64,000 bases of DNA, taken from Verminephrobacter eiseniae EF01-2 (GTDB taxonomy: Bacteria; Pseudomonadota; Gammaproteobacteria; Burkholderiales; Burkholderiaceae_C). The stretch covers positions 3,456,001 through 3,520,000 of the forward strand of contig NC_008786.1 in assembly GCF_000015565.1 (NCBI RefSeq). The letters are read 5' to 3'. This document shows, piece by piece, positions 1-7,466 of this stretch. Both the position numbers and the translations under genes were made by a program. Positions within the stretch are counted from its first letter, which is position 1; each line of letters begins with the position of its first letter. The notes beneath the pieces are model-generated. The model did no database searches. It saw nothing but the letters and a program-made list of their open reading frames with translations, and was not told the DNA's origin.

Positions 1-270
1 TTGAGCCGCATCGAGCGGCTCGAGCGCGCCATCGCCCTGTACCTGGTGATAGCCTGGCGCATCGCGCGCTTGATGCGCCTGGGGCGCAATGGCCCGGATC
101 TACCCGCCGAACTGTTCTTCGAGCCCGACGAATGGCGCGGCGTGCACTTCCTGCTCAAAAAGCCCATCCCCAAGCAGGCGCCGCGCCTGAACACCGTCAT
201 CCGGATGGTTGCCACGCTGGGCGGCTTTCTGGGGCGCAAGTGCGATGGCGAGCCCGGCGTGAAGACGTTA
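1..270 (+). pseudogene. IS4-family transposase, C-terminal part, interrupted
   Basis: This reads into the window from the left edge. The translation (residues like YLVIAWRI, WRGVHFLLKK, GGFLGRKCDGEPGVKT) matches the conserved C-terminal region of Tn5/IS50-like IS4 transposases. Reading stops making sense after GVKTL, because an IS630-family element sits at the TA dinucleotide 269-270. If bases 271-1291 are removed, the frame continues without a shift at 1292 into a normal C-terminus. The transposase gene is therefore broken by a clean secondary insertion, not decayed. The N-terminus lies outside the window, so its state is unknown. The family assignment is from recognised sequence, not a search. 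Confidence 0.85.
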
Positions 271-339
271 GAGCATATTTGACTTAAAACCAAACAATTC
301 ATGATATGATGCGGCGTCTTTTTTCTGAAGGAGTATGCA

Positions 340-705
340 ATGCAAGCGTATTCGCAGGATTTGCGAGATAGGGTGCTGAAGGCGATAGAACAAGGAGATC
401 GTCCTACCGATATTGCCAAGCGTTTTGAAGTCAGTCGAGTATGGGTGTACCAAGTCAAGACGCGTCTTGAAGAAGGTATTCGACATAGTTTCCAGATTGG
501 CGGGCATCGGAAATCTTGCCTTGCTCCAGTGGAGCCTATGTTGCGGGAATGGATTAAAGACAGAGCGGATTTGACACTGCGCGAGATGTGCGAACGGCTG
601 GCCGAGCATGGGATAACGATCAAAGCCCCAGCCCTATGGCACCAACTGAATAAATGGGGTTTGAGCTTTAAAAAAAACTCTGCACGCCAGCGAGCAAGAG
701 CGTAA
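340..705 (+). CDS. IS630-family transposase OrfA (HTH part)
   Basis: A 121-residue protein with the helix-turn-helix DNA-binding half of an IS630 transposase. Residues 1-60 contain the pattern SQDLRDRVL...[17 protein letters not shown], and residues 70-110 a second HTH-like part ([15 protein letters not shown]). A purine-rich AAGGAG lies just before the ATG. It has no catalytic domain: the last true residues are near LSFKK at an A8 run (670-677), after which this frame runs to a stop at 703-705 while the real transposase sequence continues in the +1 frame. Full activity therefore needs frameshifting or transcript slippage into the next ORF, or the gene carries a one-base indel. Confidence 0.88.
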   Translation: MQAYSQDLRDRVLKAIEQGDRPTDIAKRFEVSRVWVYQVKTRLEEGIRHSFQIGGHRKSCLAPVEPMLREWIKDRADLTLREMCERLAEHGITIKAPALWHQLNKWGLSFKKNSARQRARA

Positions 706-709
706 GGAT

Positions 710-1276
710 GTGCAAGCGGATCGGGTTGCATGGAAGGAAAGCCAGCCAGCACTTGACGCAACAAAGCTTGTGTTCCTTGATGAGACGGGCACATCCACCA
801 ACATGACCCGCACACGAGGCCGTTCGCCGAAGGGACAGCGTTGCATAGCCAGTGTTCCACATGGTCACCGGAAAATCACCACCTTCATTGCCGGCTTGCG
901 GGTAAACGCCGTGACCGCCCCAATGGTCTTGGATGGCCCTATGGATGGCGAAGCATTCCTGGCCTATATACAGCAATTTCTGTGTCCTACGCTGCACCCT
1001 GGTGATATCGTGATCGCTGATAATTTGTCCAGCCATAAAGTCTCTGGTGTGCGTGAGGCCATTGAGGGGGTTGGTGCAACATTGCGTTATCTTCCGCCTT
1101 ACTCACCAGATTTGAACCCTATCGAAAAATTCTTTTCCAAACTGAAAGCCCTGCTCAGGCAAGCTGAACAGCGTACTGTCGATGGACTTTGGAATACCAT
1201 CGGGCACCTGCTTGATTGTTTTACACCACAGGAATTGTCCAACTACTTTTCATCTTCTGGATATGTTTCTACTTAA
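710..1276 (+). CDS. IS630-family transposase OrfB (DDE catalytic part)
   Basis: Encodes the RNase-H-fold catalytic domain. All three acidic residues are present: D in VFLDETG, D in [10 protein letters not shown], and E in [10 protein letters not shown]. The nominal GTG start at 710 is probably not a real initiation site. In the same frame just upstream, the sequence reads [15 protein letters not shown], the usual continuation of IS630 transposases, joining at the A8 run shared with the upstream ORF. The protein ends 13 bp before the right inverted repeat. If frame joining still occurs, the element could be active. Confidence 0.88.
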   Translation: MQADRVAWKESQPALDATKLVFLDETGTSTNMTRTRGRSPKGQRCIASVPHGHRKITTFIAGLRVNAVTAPMVLDGPMDGEAFLAYIQQFLCPTLHPGDIVIADNLSSHKVSGVREAIEGVGATLRYLPPYSPDLNPIEKFFSKLKALLRQAEQRTVDGLWNTIGHLLDCFTPQELSNYFSSSGYVST

Positions 1277-1291
1277 ATCAAAAATGCTCTA

Positions 1292-1363
1292 TGGATCGGC
1301 ATGCAGCGCGTGGCCGACTTCGCTGCCGGACTGGACTACGCCAGGGAAATCCAGGCGCTGTGA
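1292..1363 (+). pseudogene. IS4-family transposase, last 23 codons
   Basis: Continues the frame interrupted at 270: after ...GVKT-L comes WIGMQRVADFAAGLDYAREIQAL and a TGA at 1361-1363, a typical end of this transposase family. Just downstream, AGATGTGT at 1364-1371 resembles the inner part of IS50-type terminal repeats, so the element should end shortly after, around 1370-1390. I cannot fix the exact end without the left terminus. Confidence 0.85.
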
Positions 1364-1380
1364 GATGTGTGCAATCGGAT

Positions 1381-1572
1381 GGGTTTAGCCCCATCATCCA
1401 ACCGCTCCAGGATTACACCCGTGAGCGTTTCTGCAGTCTCCGAAATCTTCACGACAGATCGAGGCTTTTGAGAGCGATCGTCGACGGTCTTCCAATTGCC
1501 GACTGGGGTCATTTGCGCATGCATAGGCATCGCCAGCGTCAAAGTGATTGCAGCGACCAAAATCTTGTTCAT
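1381..1572 (-). pseudogene. DUF2147 secreted protein, truncated N-terminal fragment
   Basis: Begins with a clear signal peptide (MNKILVAAITLTLAMPMHA-Q) followed by MTPVGNWKTVDD, KPRSVVKI and LTGVI, the start of DUF2147 (COG4731) periplasmic proteins. About 64 residues match the family, which normally has about 140-150. The rest is lost where the IS4-family element begins, so the insertion truncated the gene. The function of DUF2147 proteins is poorly known. The remnant shows that the IS4 insertion came after a normal gene was present here. Confidence 0.8.
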
Positions 1573-1817
1573 AAACTACTTCCATATACGCTCAGATCAA
1601 ACCGCTCGCCCAAATGGCAACGACTACAGGCCCAAAACCGACGCAGTCATGAGCGCGCACGCTCGGCTAATGGTGAGGGCTCGCGAATACTGGCTCCCCA
1701 TCTCCACCAATTTTGATCCTGGCTGCAAACCGAACAGGCTACAATGTAACACCTCGCAAAGTAAGCATTGGAATTCGCACAAGACACCTCACGTGAACAA
1801 CATGCCGGAGAACAGTA

Positions 1818-2642
1818 GTGTCAGATTCAAGGACTTCGTCGCTGCTGCGACAGGCATTAGTGCCGCCCAATGCCGTTACCCTGACATCACTAGCGATTGC
1901 ACTTGTGGCGATGTGGAAGCTGCCCTCGGCGGTGTGGCCGACCTGGTCCGTCATTGGTTGCATTGTGCTTGATGTTATGGATGGGCGGATCGCCCGCATG
2001 TCCAATCGCCCGAATGCGCTCGGCGCCCAGCTAGACAGTCTGGTCGACGTAGTGGCCTTTGGTGCGCTCCCTGCGCTACTGGTGCTGCACCACGCTGCTT
2101 CGACTGCATGGATGCTGCATGTCCCGACAGCAATACTTTTCATCGCTTGCGCAGCACTTCGACTTGCACGCTTCAACGCCAAGACCACTCAGGCACCTCA
2201 ACGGTTTTTCACCGGCTTGCCCACTCCTGTAGCGGCCGGGCTTGTGGCCTCGGTGATCCTGGTGCTTCAGCGCAGCGACCAGGCTGGGCATGCGTCTGGG
2301 CCGTTGTCCGGTGGGGTCATCTGCCTGATAGCGGGCTTAGCGGCATGGCTAATGGTGACGAAGCTGCCGTTCCCAAGCTTTAAGACGAACGGTGGTGGTG
2401 CCGCTTCAACGACGCCGAAGCGACGAACGCTGATCGCCATCGTGGCGCTGATGTTCATCGGATTGTTCTTCCATCCCTCACTGACCCTCCTATTGACGTT
2501 TGCCGTCTATGCCGCCAGCGGCTGGGTGATACGGCGGAAGATGAACCAATTCATGGACCGGCTGGCCTATGCAAAGGCGGCGGCTTCCGGTACCGGGCGC
2601 ATCGGGTGCCCGGCCGCCACCGAACACCTGGACCGCCCATGA
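1818..2642 (+). CDS. CDP-alcohol phosphatidyltransferase family protein
   Basis: An integral membrane enzyme of 274 residues that should transfer a phosphatidyl or phospho-alcohol group from a CDP-linked donor to an alcohol. The family signature D-x2-DG-x2-AR-x8-G-x3-D-x3-D is complete, with Asp52, Asp55, Asp73 and Asp77. Several hydrophobic segments surround it, and the last about 40 residues are polar. The GTG start at 1818 is chosen because nearby ATGs are out of frame. A possible -10 hexamer TACAAT lies at 1740-1745, without a convincing -35. It is the first gene of a tight four-gene operon and its stop overlaps an ATG (ATGA at 2639-2642). A housekeeping phosphatidylserine or phosphatidylglycerol synthase is unlikely in this accessory setting, so the acceptor alcohol is unknown. 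Confidence 0.85.
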   Translation: MSDSRTSSLLRQALVPPNAVTLTSLAIALVAMWKLPSAVWPTWSVIGCIVLDVMDGRIARMSNRPNALGAQLDSLVDVVAFGALPALLVLHHAASTAWMLHVPTAILFIACAALRLARFNAKTTQAPQRFFTGLPTPVAAGLVASVILVLQRSDQAGHASGPLSGGVICLIAGLAAWLMVTKLPFPSFKTNGGGAASTTPKRRTLIAIVALMFIGLFFHPSLTLLLTFAVYAASGWVIRRKMNQFMDRLAYAKAAASGTGRIGCPAATEHLDRP

Positions 2643-3321
2643 ACGAGCAAGCACTCGGCGCGGGCCCCGTCGTCTATTGCTCGGTGCCGGTAAGGGCACA
2701 CGCTTCAATGCCGCGGGGACGAAGTTACTCGCACCGTTGCGGGGCCGTCCGCTTCTGGCCCATGTCGTCACCCACGTACGGGTCACTGGCCTGCCGATGC
2801 GGCTGGTACTCGACAGCACCGCGCCGCAGCCGCTGGTCGATCTGGCAGACCAGCTCACGCGCGAAGGCGAGATTGTCCAGAATCCCCTCGCCGCCAGAGG
2901 CATCGGCACTTCCATCGCTGCGGGCATGCATGCAACGAAGCAAGCCACGGGCTGGCTGGTGCTGCCAGCGGATATGCCCAACATCGGCTCGGACGTGATC
3001 ACCCTTGTGGCGCAGGCCCTGGAAGACCCTCGCATCATGTCGGCCAGGCCGGTCTACCGTGGAACACCTGGGTACCCGTTGGGTTTCAGCCGGCGGTGCA
3101 ACATTGACTGGAACACCTCCCTGATTGCCATGGGTCTAACACTGCTGAAAGCCAAGGCAGCCGGACGAGCACTTTTCGTCGAGACGCCTGGTGTGGTGCA
3201 AGACGTCGACCAGCCGTCGGACCTGGCCGCTCTCGAAGGGCCCGACGACACCACGCGCAATTCGTACCCCGAGGAGTCAACATGGCACACAGGCTCTCCC
3301 TCGTTGCCTGGCGCGCGCTGA
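2569..3321 (+). CDS. MocA/MobA-like nucleotidyltransferase (possible 5' frameshift)
   Basis: From about residue 36 the protein is an NTP_transf_3 (MobA/MocA) fold: LLLGAGKGTRF and KLLAPLRGRPLL bind the nucleotide, LPADMPNI carries the metal-binding Asp, and QDVDQPSDL is the usual C-terminal motif. The closest type is MocA, which uses CTP. The start is uncertain. The natural coupled ATG (2639, overlapping the previous stop) is in a different frame and reads MNEQALGAGPVV, which would fit perfectly before LLLGAGKG if one base were added near 2660-2675. Alternatives are the ATG at 2569 inside the upstream gene or a TTG at 2677. Given its neighbours it may make a CDP- or NDP-activated alcohol rather than molybdenum cofactor; that is inference. 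Confidence 0.75.
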   Translation: MQRRRLPVPGASGARPPPNTWTAHERASTRRGPRRLLLGAGKGTRFNAAGTKLLAPLRGRPLLAHVVTHVRVTGLPMRLVLDSTAPQPLVDLADQLTREGEIVQNPLAARGIGTSIAAGMHATKQATGWLVLPADMPNIGSDVITLVAQALEDPRIMSARPVYRGTPGYPLGFSRRCNIDWNTSLIAMGLTLLKAKAAGRALFVETPGVVQDVDQPSDLAALEGPDDTTRNSYPEESTWHTGSPSLPGAR

Positions 3322-4178
3322 AGCCTCATGCAGCCACCGCGGCGCGCTTGCTCGGTGCAGCCTTGATCGCTATGGCCGGCGGGCTGATCCTGCTGCCCGA
3401 ATCAGCCGTCTTGCGCGCGACTTGGGTCGTGCTCTGTGGCGCCGTGGCGCTATACGGGGCCCACGTGCTGTTCGCGCTGGCAGGCATCCTTTTTGGTTTG
3501 CCGCCCGAGCTCCGGCGCAAACTCCAGCATCTGCTGGCCGGTGGTGCCATCACGGCTATCGGCTGGAGCATCGGCTCGAGCCTGGCCGTCACGATGATGT
3601 GCAGCGCGATGGTGGCGTGGCTCGTCTTCAGCAAGAGGCTGAAAGACGCACAGACTCTGAGGCATCTCACGATGAGCCGCCGCGACAGCCGGCAGACCCA
3701 CGGCGAGATGCTGCTGCCGCTGGGCCTATTGCTGTCGCTGTGGGTCGCGGGTGGCACGACACCGGCCTGGTTCTTCGGCGCGCTGACCCTCACGCTCGCT
3801 GATGCGGCGGCGGCGTTGGTCGGCGTGCACATGGGGCGCATGCAGTATGGCGTGCACAGGGGGGCCGGGCAGAAGTCGGTCGAAGGCAACCTCGCCTTCT
3901 TCGCCGTGACGCTCATCCTCGGCTGGATAATCCTGCCCGATGCCGGCCTGGAAGCGCCCGCCACTGCGGTTCTGGCCTTGATGTCGGGAGCCGTGGTGCT
4001 CACGGTGCTGGAGTCGCTGTGCACCCATGGCCTCGACAATCTCCTGCTGCCGATGGCCGCGGTGCTGCTGGTCCAGCTGCCAGGGCTGCTGTCGTCGCAG
4101 GCCTTGCTCGGTGTCGCGATCGCCTCCCTGGCGCTGCTGGTGTGGATCGCCAAGCGTTCAAGCCGCCTGACACTATGA
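3282..4178 (+). CDS. Dolichol/phytol-kinase-like CTP-dependent membrane enzyme
   Basis: A polytopic membrane protein of 298 residues in the dolichol kinase/phytol kinase/CDP-diglyceride synthetase superfamily. Supporting motifs are ELRRKLQHLLAG after the first membrane segments and LADAAAALVGVHMGR followed by QKSVEGNLAFF, the conserved acidic and K-S-x-E-G nucleotide-binding region of CTP-using lipid kinases. The start overlaps the upstream nucleotidyltransferase by 40 bp and the stop overlaps the next ATG (ATGA), so translation is likely coupled. Expected chemistry is phosphorylation of a lipid or polyol alcohol with CTP, or CDP activation. The substrate cannot be read from the sequence. Confidence 0.75.
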   Translation: MAHRLSLVAWRALKPHAATAARLLGAALIAMAGGLILLPESAVLRATWVVLCGAVALYGAHVLFALAGILFGLPPELRRKLQHLLAGGAITAIGWSIGSSLAVTMMCSAMVAWLVFSKRLKDAQTLRHLTMSRRDSRQTHGEMLLPLGLLLSLWVAGGTTPAWFFGALTLTLADAAAALVGVHMGRMQYGVHRGAGQKSVEGNLAFFAVTLILGWIILPDAGLEAPATAVLALMSGAVVLTVLESLCTHGLDNLLLPMAAVLLVQLPGLLSSQALLGVAIASLALLVWIAKRSSRLTL

Positions 4179-4948
4179 CGACATCACTGTGCCGCACAAC
4201 CTCCAATTCCATCATCAAATGGGCATTGCTCGGCGCGGCCAGCTATGCGCTAGCTGCGCTGCTTCACGAAGGTGTCGGACATGGGTTAGGCTGCTTGCTG
4301 GCAGGCGGCGACATCGAGCTGGTGACGTCGAGCTACCTTTCTTGCTCGCGGCGCGGTGCGCTGATCGATGTTGCCGGGCCAGTAGCCAATGCCATCGCCT
4401 TCGTCGCTTTCGCCGCCCTGGCATCGTGGGCCAAGTCTTATCGCAGGCCGGTGTCCCGCTTCGCGTCGGGGTTTTGCTGGCTTGAGGCCGCGTGGAACCT
4501 CTACTGGTTCACTGGCTACCTCCTTTACTCAGGCCTCACCGATCACGGAGACTGGAGTCTCATCGCGCAGAGCCTACCGATGGGCCCGTACCTCCTCATG
4601 GCCGCAGGGCTGCTTGCCACGATCCAGGGTATCCGATGGTTCCGCCGCAGCAATCCCTTCGGGCAGGCGAATACGCTGTTCGCCGCCTATGCCGGCGGCA
4701 GTGCCGCGGCCCTCTTTGCGGCGGCGTTCGACCCCGCAGGGTTCGTCGGCCTGTTACTCAGGGCCCCTCCAGCTGCGCCCCTGGCAGGGATCTGCCTGCT
4801 GCTCTCGGTGGACCGACACCATCGGTCGCCGATTGAGGATGGCGTGTCACGCCACGAAGCCGGCTTTCGCGACGTGGTGTGGCTCGGAGGGCTCGTCATC
4901 GGCACGCTGTTTTTCATCGGAGTCCTGGGACCTGGCTGGAGACCTTGA
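4175..4948 (+). CDS. Membrane protein with M50-like HExxH motif
   Basis: 257 residues with about six hydrophobic segments. The first segment contains His31-Glu32-x3-His36 (HEGVGH), and a later stretch reads AGPVANAIAFV, resembling the second conserved region of site-2 proteases (M50), although the usual C-terminal NPDG-type Asp motif is not evident. It may be an intramembrane zinc protease or a catalytically different relative. It is the last gene of the operon, translationally coupled to the kinase-like gene. Its association with three CTP/CDP lipid enzymes is unusual, and its role there is unknown. Confidence 0.65.
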   Translation: MTTSLCRTTSNSIIKWALLGAASYALAALLHEGVGHGLGCLLAGGDIELVTSSYLSCSRRGALIDVAGPVANAIAFVAFAALASWAKSYRRPVSRFASGFCWLEAAWNLYWFTGYLLYSGLTDHGDWSLIAQSLPMGPYLLMAAGLLATIQGIRWFRRSNPFGQANTLFAAYAGGSAAALFAAAFDPAGFVGLLLRAPPAAPLAGICLLLSVDRHHRSPIEDGVSRHEAGFRDVVWLGGLVIGTLFFIGVLGPGWRP

Positions 4949-4957
4949 GGTGCGATT

Positions 4958-5440
4958 TCATGCGGCCCGCAACTCGGTGGCAGACCAGGCCCACGCCACC
5001 GAATTGATCATTACCACCGACTGGCCCTGATGCAGCAACCCCTGCCCGCTCATGGCTTCGAGCGTCAGCAGTGGATCGGCCGCCCCAGCATGTCCGAACG
5101 CGGACCTCGCATCGCGGCGCAGCCGCGCGGGATCGATGCCCAGCTCGTCCGCCATCAAGGCAAACGCCTTCGGGCGAAAGCTCTCCACGACGACGTGGTC
5201 GGCCTCGTGGAGGGCGAAGCCGGCCCGTTCACGAAATTGCTCGCCGAGACGCCGGAGGCAGCGCCGGGTTTCCTGCACGTACAGCACCGGGTGCTGCTCG
5301 ACGGCGAACGCCACCGCGGCAAGCCGGTGGCTGGACAGCGACACGACGGTGCCGACTTCGAGGCCTCGCGCCGATGACGCGTCCACCAGAAAAGCCACCG
5401 CCAGATCACTGAGAACGGAGCTTCCGTTGCGCATCAGTCG
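4958..5440 (-). pseudogene. 3-oxoacyl-ACP synthase III-like, N-terminally truncated remnant
   Basis: The C-terminal about 150 residues look like a FabH/KAS III domain: LSDLAVAFLVD, then ADHVVVESFRPKAF, then FGHAGAADPLLTLEAM with a final INSVAWAWSA, corresponding to the family's GNTSAA...GFG region. The N-terminal half with the catalytic Cys is missing, and the reading frame runs into the region next to the tmRNA terminator. It is convergent with the lipid operon, only 9 bp from its last stop. Probably a leftover of an earlier acyl-chain biosynthesis gene; not expected to be functional. Confidence 0.6.
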
Positions 5441-5570
5441 AGGCACATGCGGCGGGTGGCGGTCGAACAGAGAGAGAAAAACGGCGGAAAGCGCGCCTGG
5501 AACGGCGACTTCCGGAGGGGCGTGCTCAAGAGGCCGAGGCGCGAAACCGCGCCAACACAGGGGGAACGGG

Positions 5571-5605
5571 CAAAAAAAATCCCAACCGGATAAGGGTTGG
5601 GATTT
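5571..5605 (-). terminator. Rho-independent terminator of the tmRNA gene
   Basis: An 11-bp perfect stem (AAATCCCAACC at 5577-5587 with GGTTGGGATTT at 5595-5605) and, on the minus strand, a run of eight T residues after it. It starts 8 bp past the CCA end of ssrA. Confidence 0.9.
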
Positions 5606-5612
5606 CACATTA

Positions 5613-5999
5613 TGGTGGAGCTGGCGGGAATTGAACCCGCGTCCGTAAGCCTTTACCGGGCAGATCTACATGTTTAGCGGTCTGATTTGAGTCTCGCCAC
5701 CATTGTCGCGCAGTCGCACGCTACACTGGCCGCCAGCACCCTATTTTCTTGCCCTGACCCAAGGTACCCGGATCAGGACCAGCCCATGTCATTATCCTTG
5801 CAGCCGGGAGGCGCTGATTGCTCAGAACCCCCTTGCCCAGCCCATCGGCCGACTGTTGCAAGGCTCGCTGGCAATTAAGCAGCGAGTGCGAAACGTTCGT
5901 CGTTTGCAGTTAGTTTTTCGAATCGAGATTTACGAGCGTGACCCAAGCTCGACATGCACCACGCCGGTTCCGAACCCACGTCGAAACCAGGGCAGCCCC
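5613..5999 (-). ncRNA. ssrA: tmRNA (transfer-messenger RNA)
   Basis: 387 nt. The 5' end reads GGGGCTGCCCTGGTTTCGAC, and the 3' end has the T-arm GGTTCAATTCCCGCC and the acceptor ending CCACCA, both typical of tmRNA. The resume codon region encodes ANDERFALAA followed by TAA, the betaproteobacterial proteolysis tag. With SmpB it rescues stalled ribosomes and marks the nascent peptide for ClpXP. The 3' end of ssrA is a known target for integrases, and accessory DNA does lie on that side here. Confidence 0.97.
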
Positions 6000-6008
6000 A
6001 AGAGCCGT

Positions 6009-6035
6009 ATTCTACACTGACGCGAGCAATTGCAA
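6009..6035 (-). promoter_or_regulatory. Probable sigma-70 promoter of ssrA
   Basis: On the minus strand TTGCAA (6030-6035) and TAGAAT (6009-6014) are separated by 15 bp, with the tmRNA 5' end 10 bp after the -10 hexamer. The promoter overlaps the last codons of gph. Confidence 0.6.
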
Positions 6036-6677
6036 GAGCTCGGAGGGAAATTTAATTGCGGCATGTGCTCCCCAGTTCTGCACGGCGGTGTTGGCGCCCA
6101 GGTAGCCGTAAGTCGCCGCGACCGTGCCCATCCCGGCCGCGAGGCCGGCAGCGATGTCGCGCTCATCGTCACCCACGTAAATGCATTGTTCGGGCGACAG
6201 CTTCAAGCGCGCTGCCGCTTCCAGCAAGGGCGCGGGGTGTGGCTTGGCATGGGGCGTGGTGTCGCCACTGATGATCGCCGCCGCCGTGACGAACAGCGGG
6301 ATGGTCCGGGTCAACGGTTCGGTGAAGCGGGCCATTTTGTTGGTGACGACACCCCAGGCCATGTTGCGGCACAACAACTGGTCGATCAGTTCCGGCACTT
6401 GCGCAAAGATGGTTGTGCGCTGCGTCAAGCATGCGCCGTAGTTCACGAAAAACTCTTCACGCAAGGCGGCAAACCCGGGATGGTCGGGGTTGATGCCAAA
6501 GGCTTCGCCCAACATGCCACGGGCGCCTGCCCCGGCCATGGGCCGATATTGCGCCAACGGCAAGGGGGGCAGGCCGCGATCGGTGCGCATTTTGTCGGCA
6601 GCAGCGCCCAGATCAGGGGCGCTGTCGATCAGCGTTCCATCCAGATCAAACAGGACTGCGCGGATGTGGTGAAACAT
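6012..6677 (-). CDS. gph: Phosphoglycolate phosphatase (HAD family)
   Basis: 221 residues. HAD motif I is VLFDLDGTLIDS near the N-terminus (nucleophile Asp10), motif II/III are GVVTNK and KPHPAPLL, and motif IV is YVGDDERD. It hydrolyses 2-phosphoglycolate, formed in DNA repair of oxidative 3' ends, in the cytoplasm. It lies 9 bp downstream of ubiG on the same strand, the standard ubiG-gph arrangement of Burkholderiales. Some relatives act on N-acetylmuramate 6-phosphate (MupP); the ubiG linkage does not separate the two. Confidence 0.9.
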   Translation of the reverse strand: MFHHIRAVLFDLDGTLIDSAPDLGAAADKMRTDRGLPPLPLAQYRPMAGAGARGMLGEAFGINPDHPGFAALREEFFVNYGACLTQRTTIFAQVPELIDQLLCRNMAWGVVTNKMARFTEPLTRTIPLFVTAAAIISGDTTPHAKPHPAPLLEAAARLKLSPEQCIYVGDDERDIAAGLAAGMGTVAATYGYLGANTAVQNWGAHAAIKFPSELLQLLASV

Positions 6678-6686
6678 GGGGCGCTT

Positions 6687-7397
6687 TCAGGCGATGCGCC
6701 GCGTTGCCAACAGGTAGTTCACGCCGGTATCCGCGCTGAGCCGGTAACGCTGTGTCAGCGGGTTGTATGCAAGCCCTTTGGCATGCTGTACATGCAGTCC
6801 TGCGCTGCGGCAACTGGCGGCCAGTTCACTGGGGCGGATCATCTTGGCGTATTCGTGCGTCCCGCGAGGCAGCAGGTTGAGTACATACTCTGCGGCCACG
6901 ATGGCCTGCATGAATGCCTTGGCATTGCGGTTGAGGGTGGAGAAGAAGACCCAGCCGCCCGGTTTGACCAACGCGGAGCAGGCGTGCACTACGGATGCAG
7001 GCTCCGGCACATGTTCCAGCATTTCCATGCAGGTCACTGCGTCAAAACTTGCTGGCTGCTCTTGGGCCAGCGCTTCGGCACTGAGTTCCCGGTACTGGAC
7101 ATTTTTTGTCCCGGCATCCAGTGCGTGTAGTTGCGCCACACACAAGGACTTGGATGCCAAGTCGATGCCCAGCACATCCGCTCCCTTGCGGGCCATCGCG
7201 TCTGTCAATATCCCGCCACCGCAGCCTACATCGAGCACCCGCTTGCCGGACAGTTCGCACAAGCCATCGATCCAGTCGAGCCGCAGGGGGTTGATTTGGT
7301 GCAGTGGACGAAATTCGCCGTCCGGGTCCCACCAGCGATGGGCAAGTTCCGAGAATTTGGCCAACTCGGCCGGGTCTGCATTGACGGGTTCACTCAT
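6687..7397 (-). CDS. ubiG: Ubiquinone biosynthesis O-methyltransferase
   Basis: 236 residues, close to the family length. Class I SAM methyltransferase motifs are visible: VLDVGCGGGIL (motif I), GIDLA, and CMEMLEHVP. The N-terminus AELAKFSELAHRWWDPDGEFRPLH is diagnostic of UbiG. It methylates the two hydroxyl groups of ubiquinone intermediates using S-adenosylmethionine. It is transcribed together with gph, and a terminator separates it from the upstream OmpA-family gene. Confidence 0.95.
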   Translation of the reverse strand: MSEPVNADPAELAKFSELAHRWWDPDGEFRPLHQINPLRLDWIDGLCELSGKRVLDVGCGGGILTDAMARKGADVLGIDLASKSLCVAQLHALDAGTKNVQYRELSAEALAQEQPASFDAVTCMEMLEHVPEPASVVHACSALVKPGGWVFFSTLNRNAKAFMQAIVAAEYVLNLLPRGTHEYAKMIRPSELAASCRSAGLHVQHAKGLAYNPLTQRYRLSADTGVNYLLATRRIA

Positions 7398-7413
7398 GCC
7401 GGTGATTGTCCAT

Positions 7414-7441
7414 AAAAAAAGCCCCGTCGCCAGGGCTTTTT
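7414..7441 (-). terminator. Terminator after the OmpA-family gene
   Basis: Stem AAAAAGCCC (7416-7424) with GGGCTTTTT (7433-7441), followed on the minus strand by a T tract. It lies between ompA (stop at 7467) and ubiG (start at 7397). Confidence 0.85.
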
Positions 7442-7466
7442 AGCCATTCAAGGATCGTTGAGGGGA

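Larger units (their letters stand above)
271..1289 (+). mobile_element. IS630-family insertion sequence, complete, inserted at TA
   Basis: Both ends are visible. The left end begins GAGCATATTTGACTTAA and the right end, read on the minus strand, begins GAGCATTTTTGATTTAA, giving imperfect terminal inverted repeats of about 17 bp. Each end is flanked by TA (269-270 and 1290-1291), the target duplication typical of IS630/Tc1-mariner elements. It carries a transposase split over two reading frames. The host sequence is an IS4-family transposase gene whose frame is exactly restored when the element and one TA are removed, which fixes the boundaries precisely. Confidence 0.93.
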
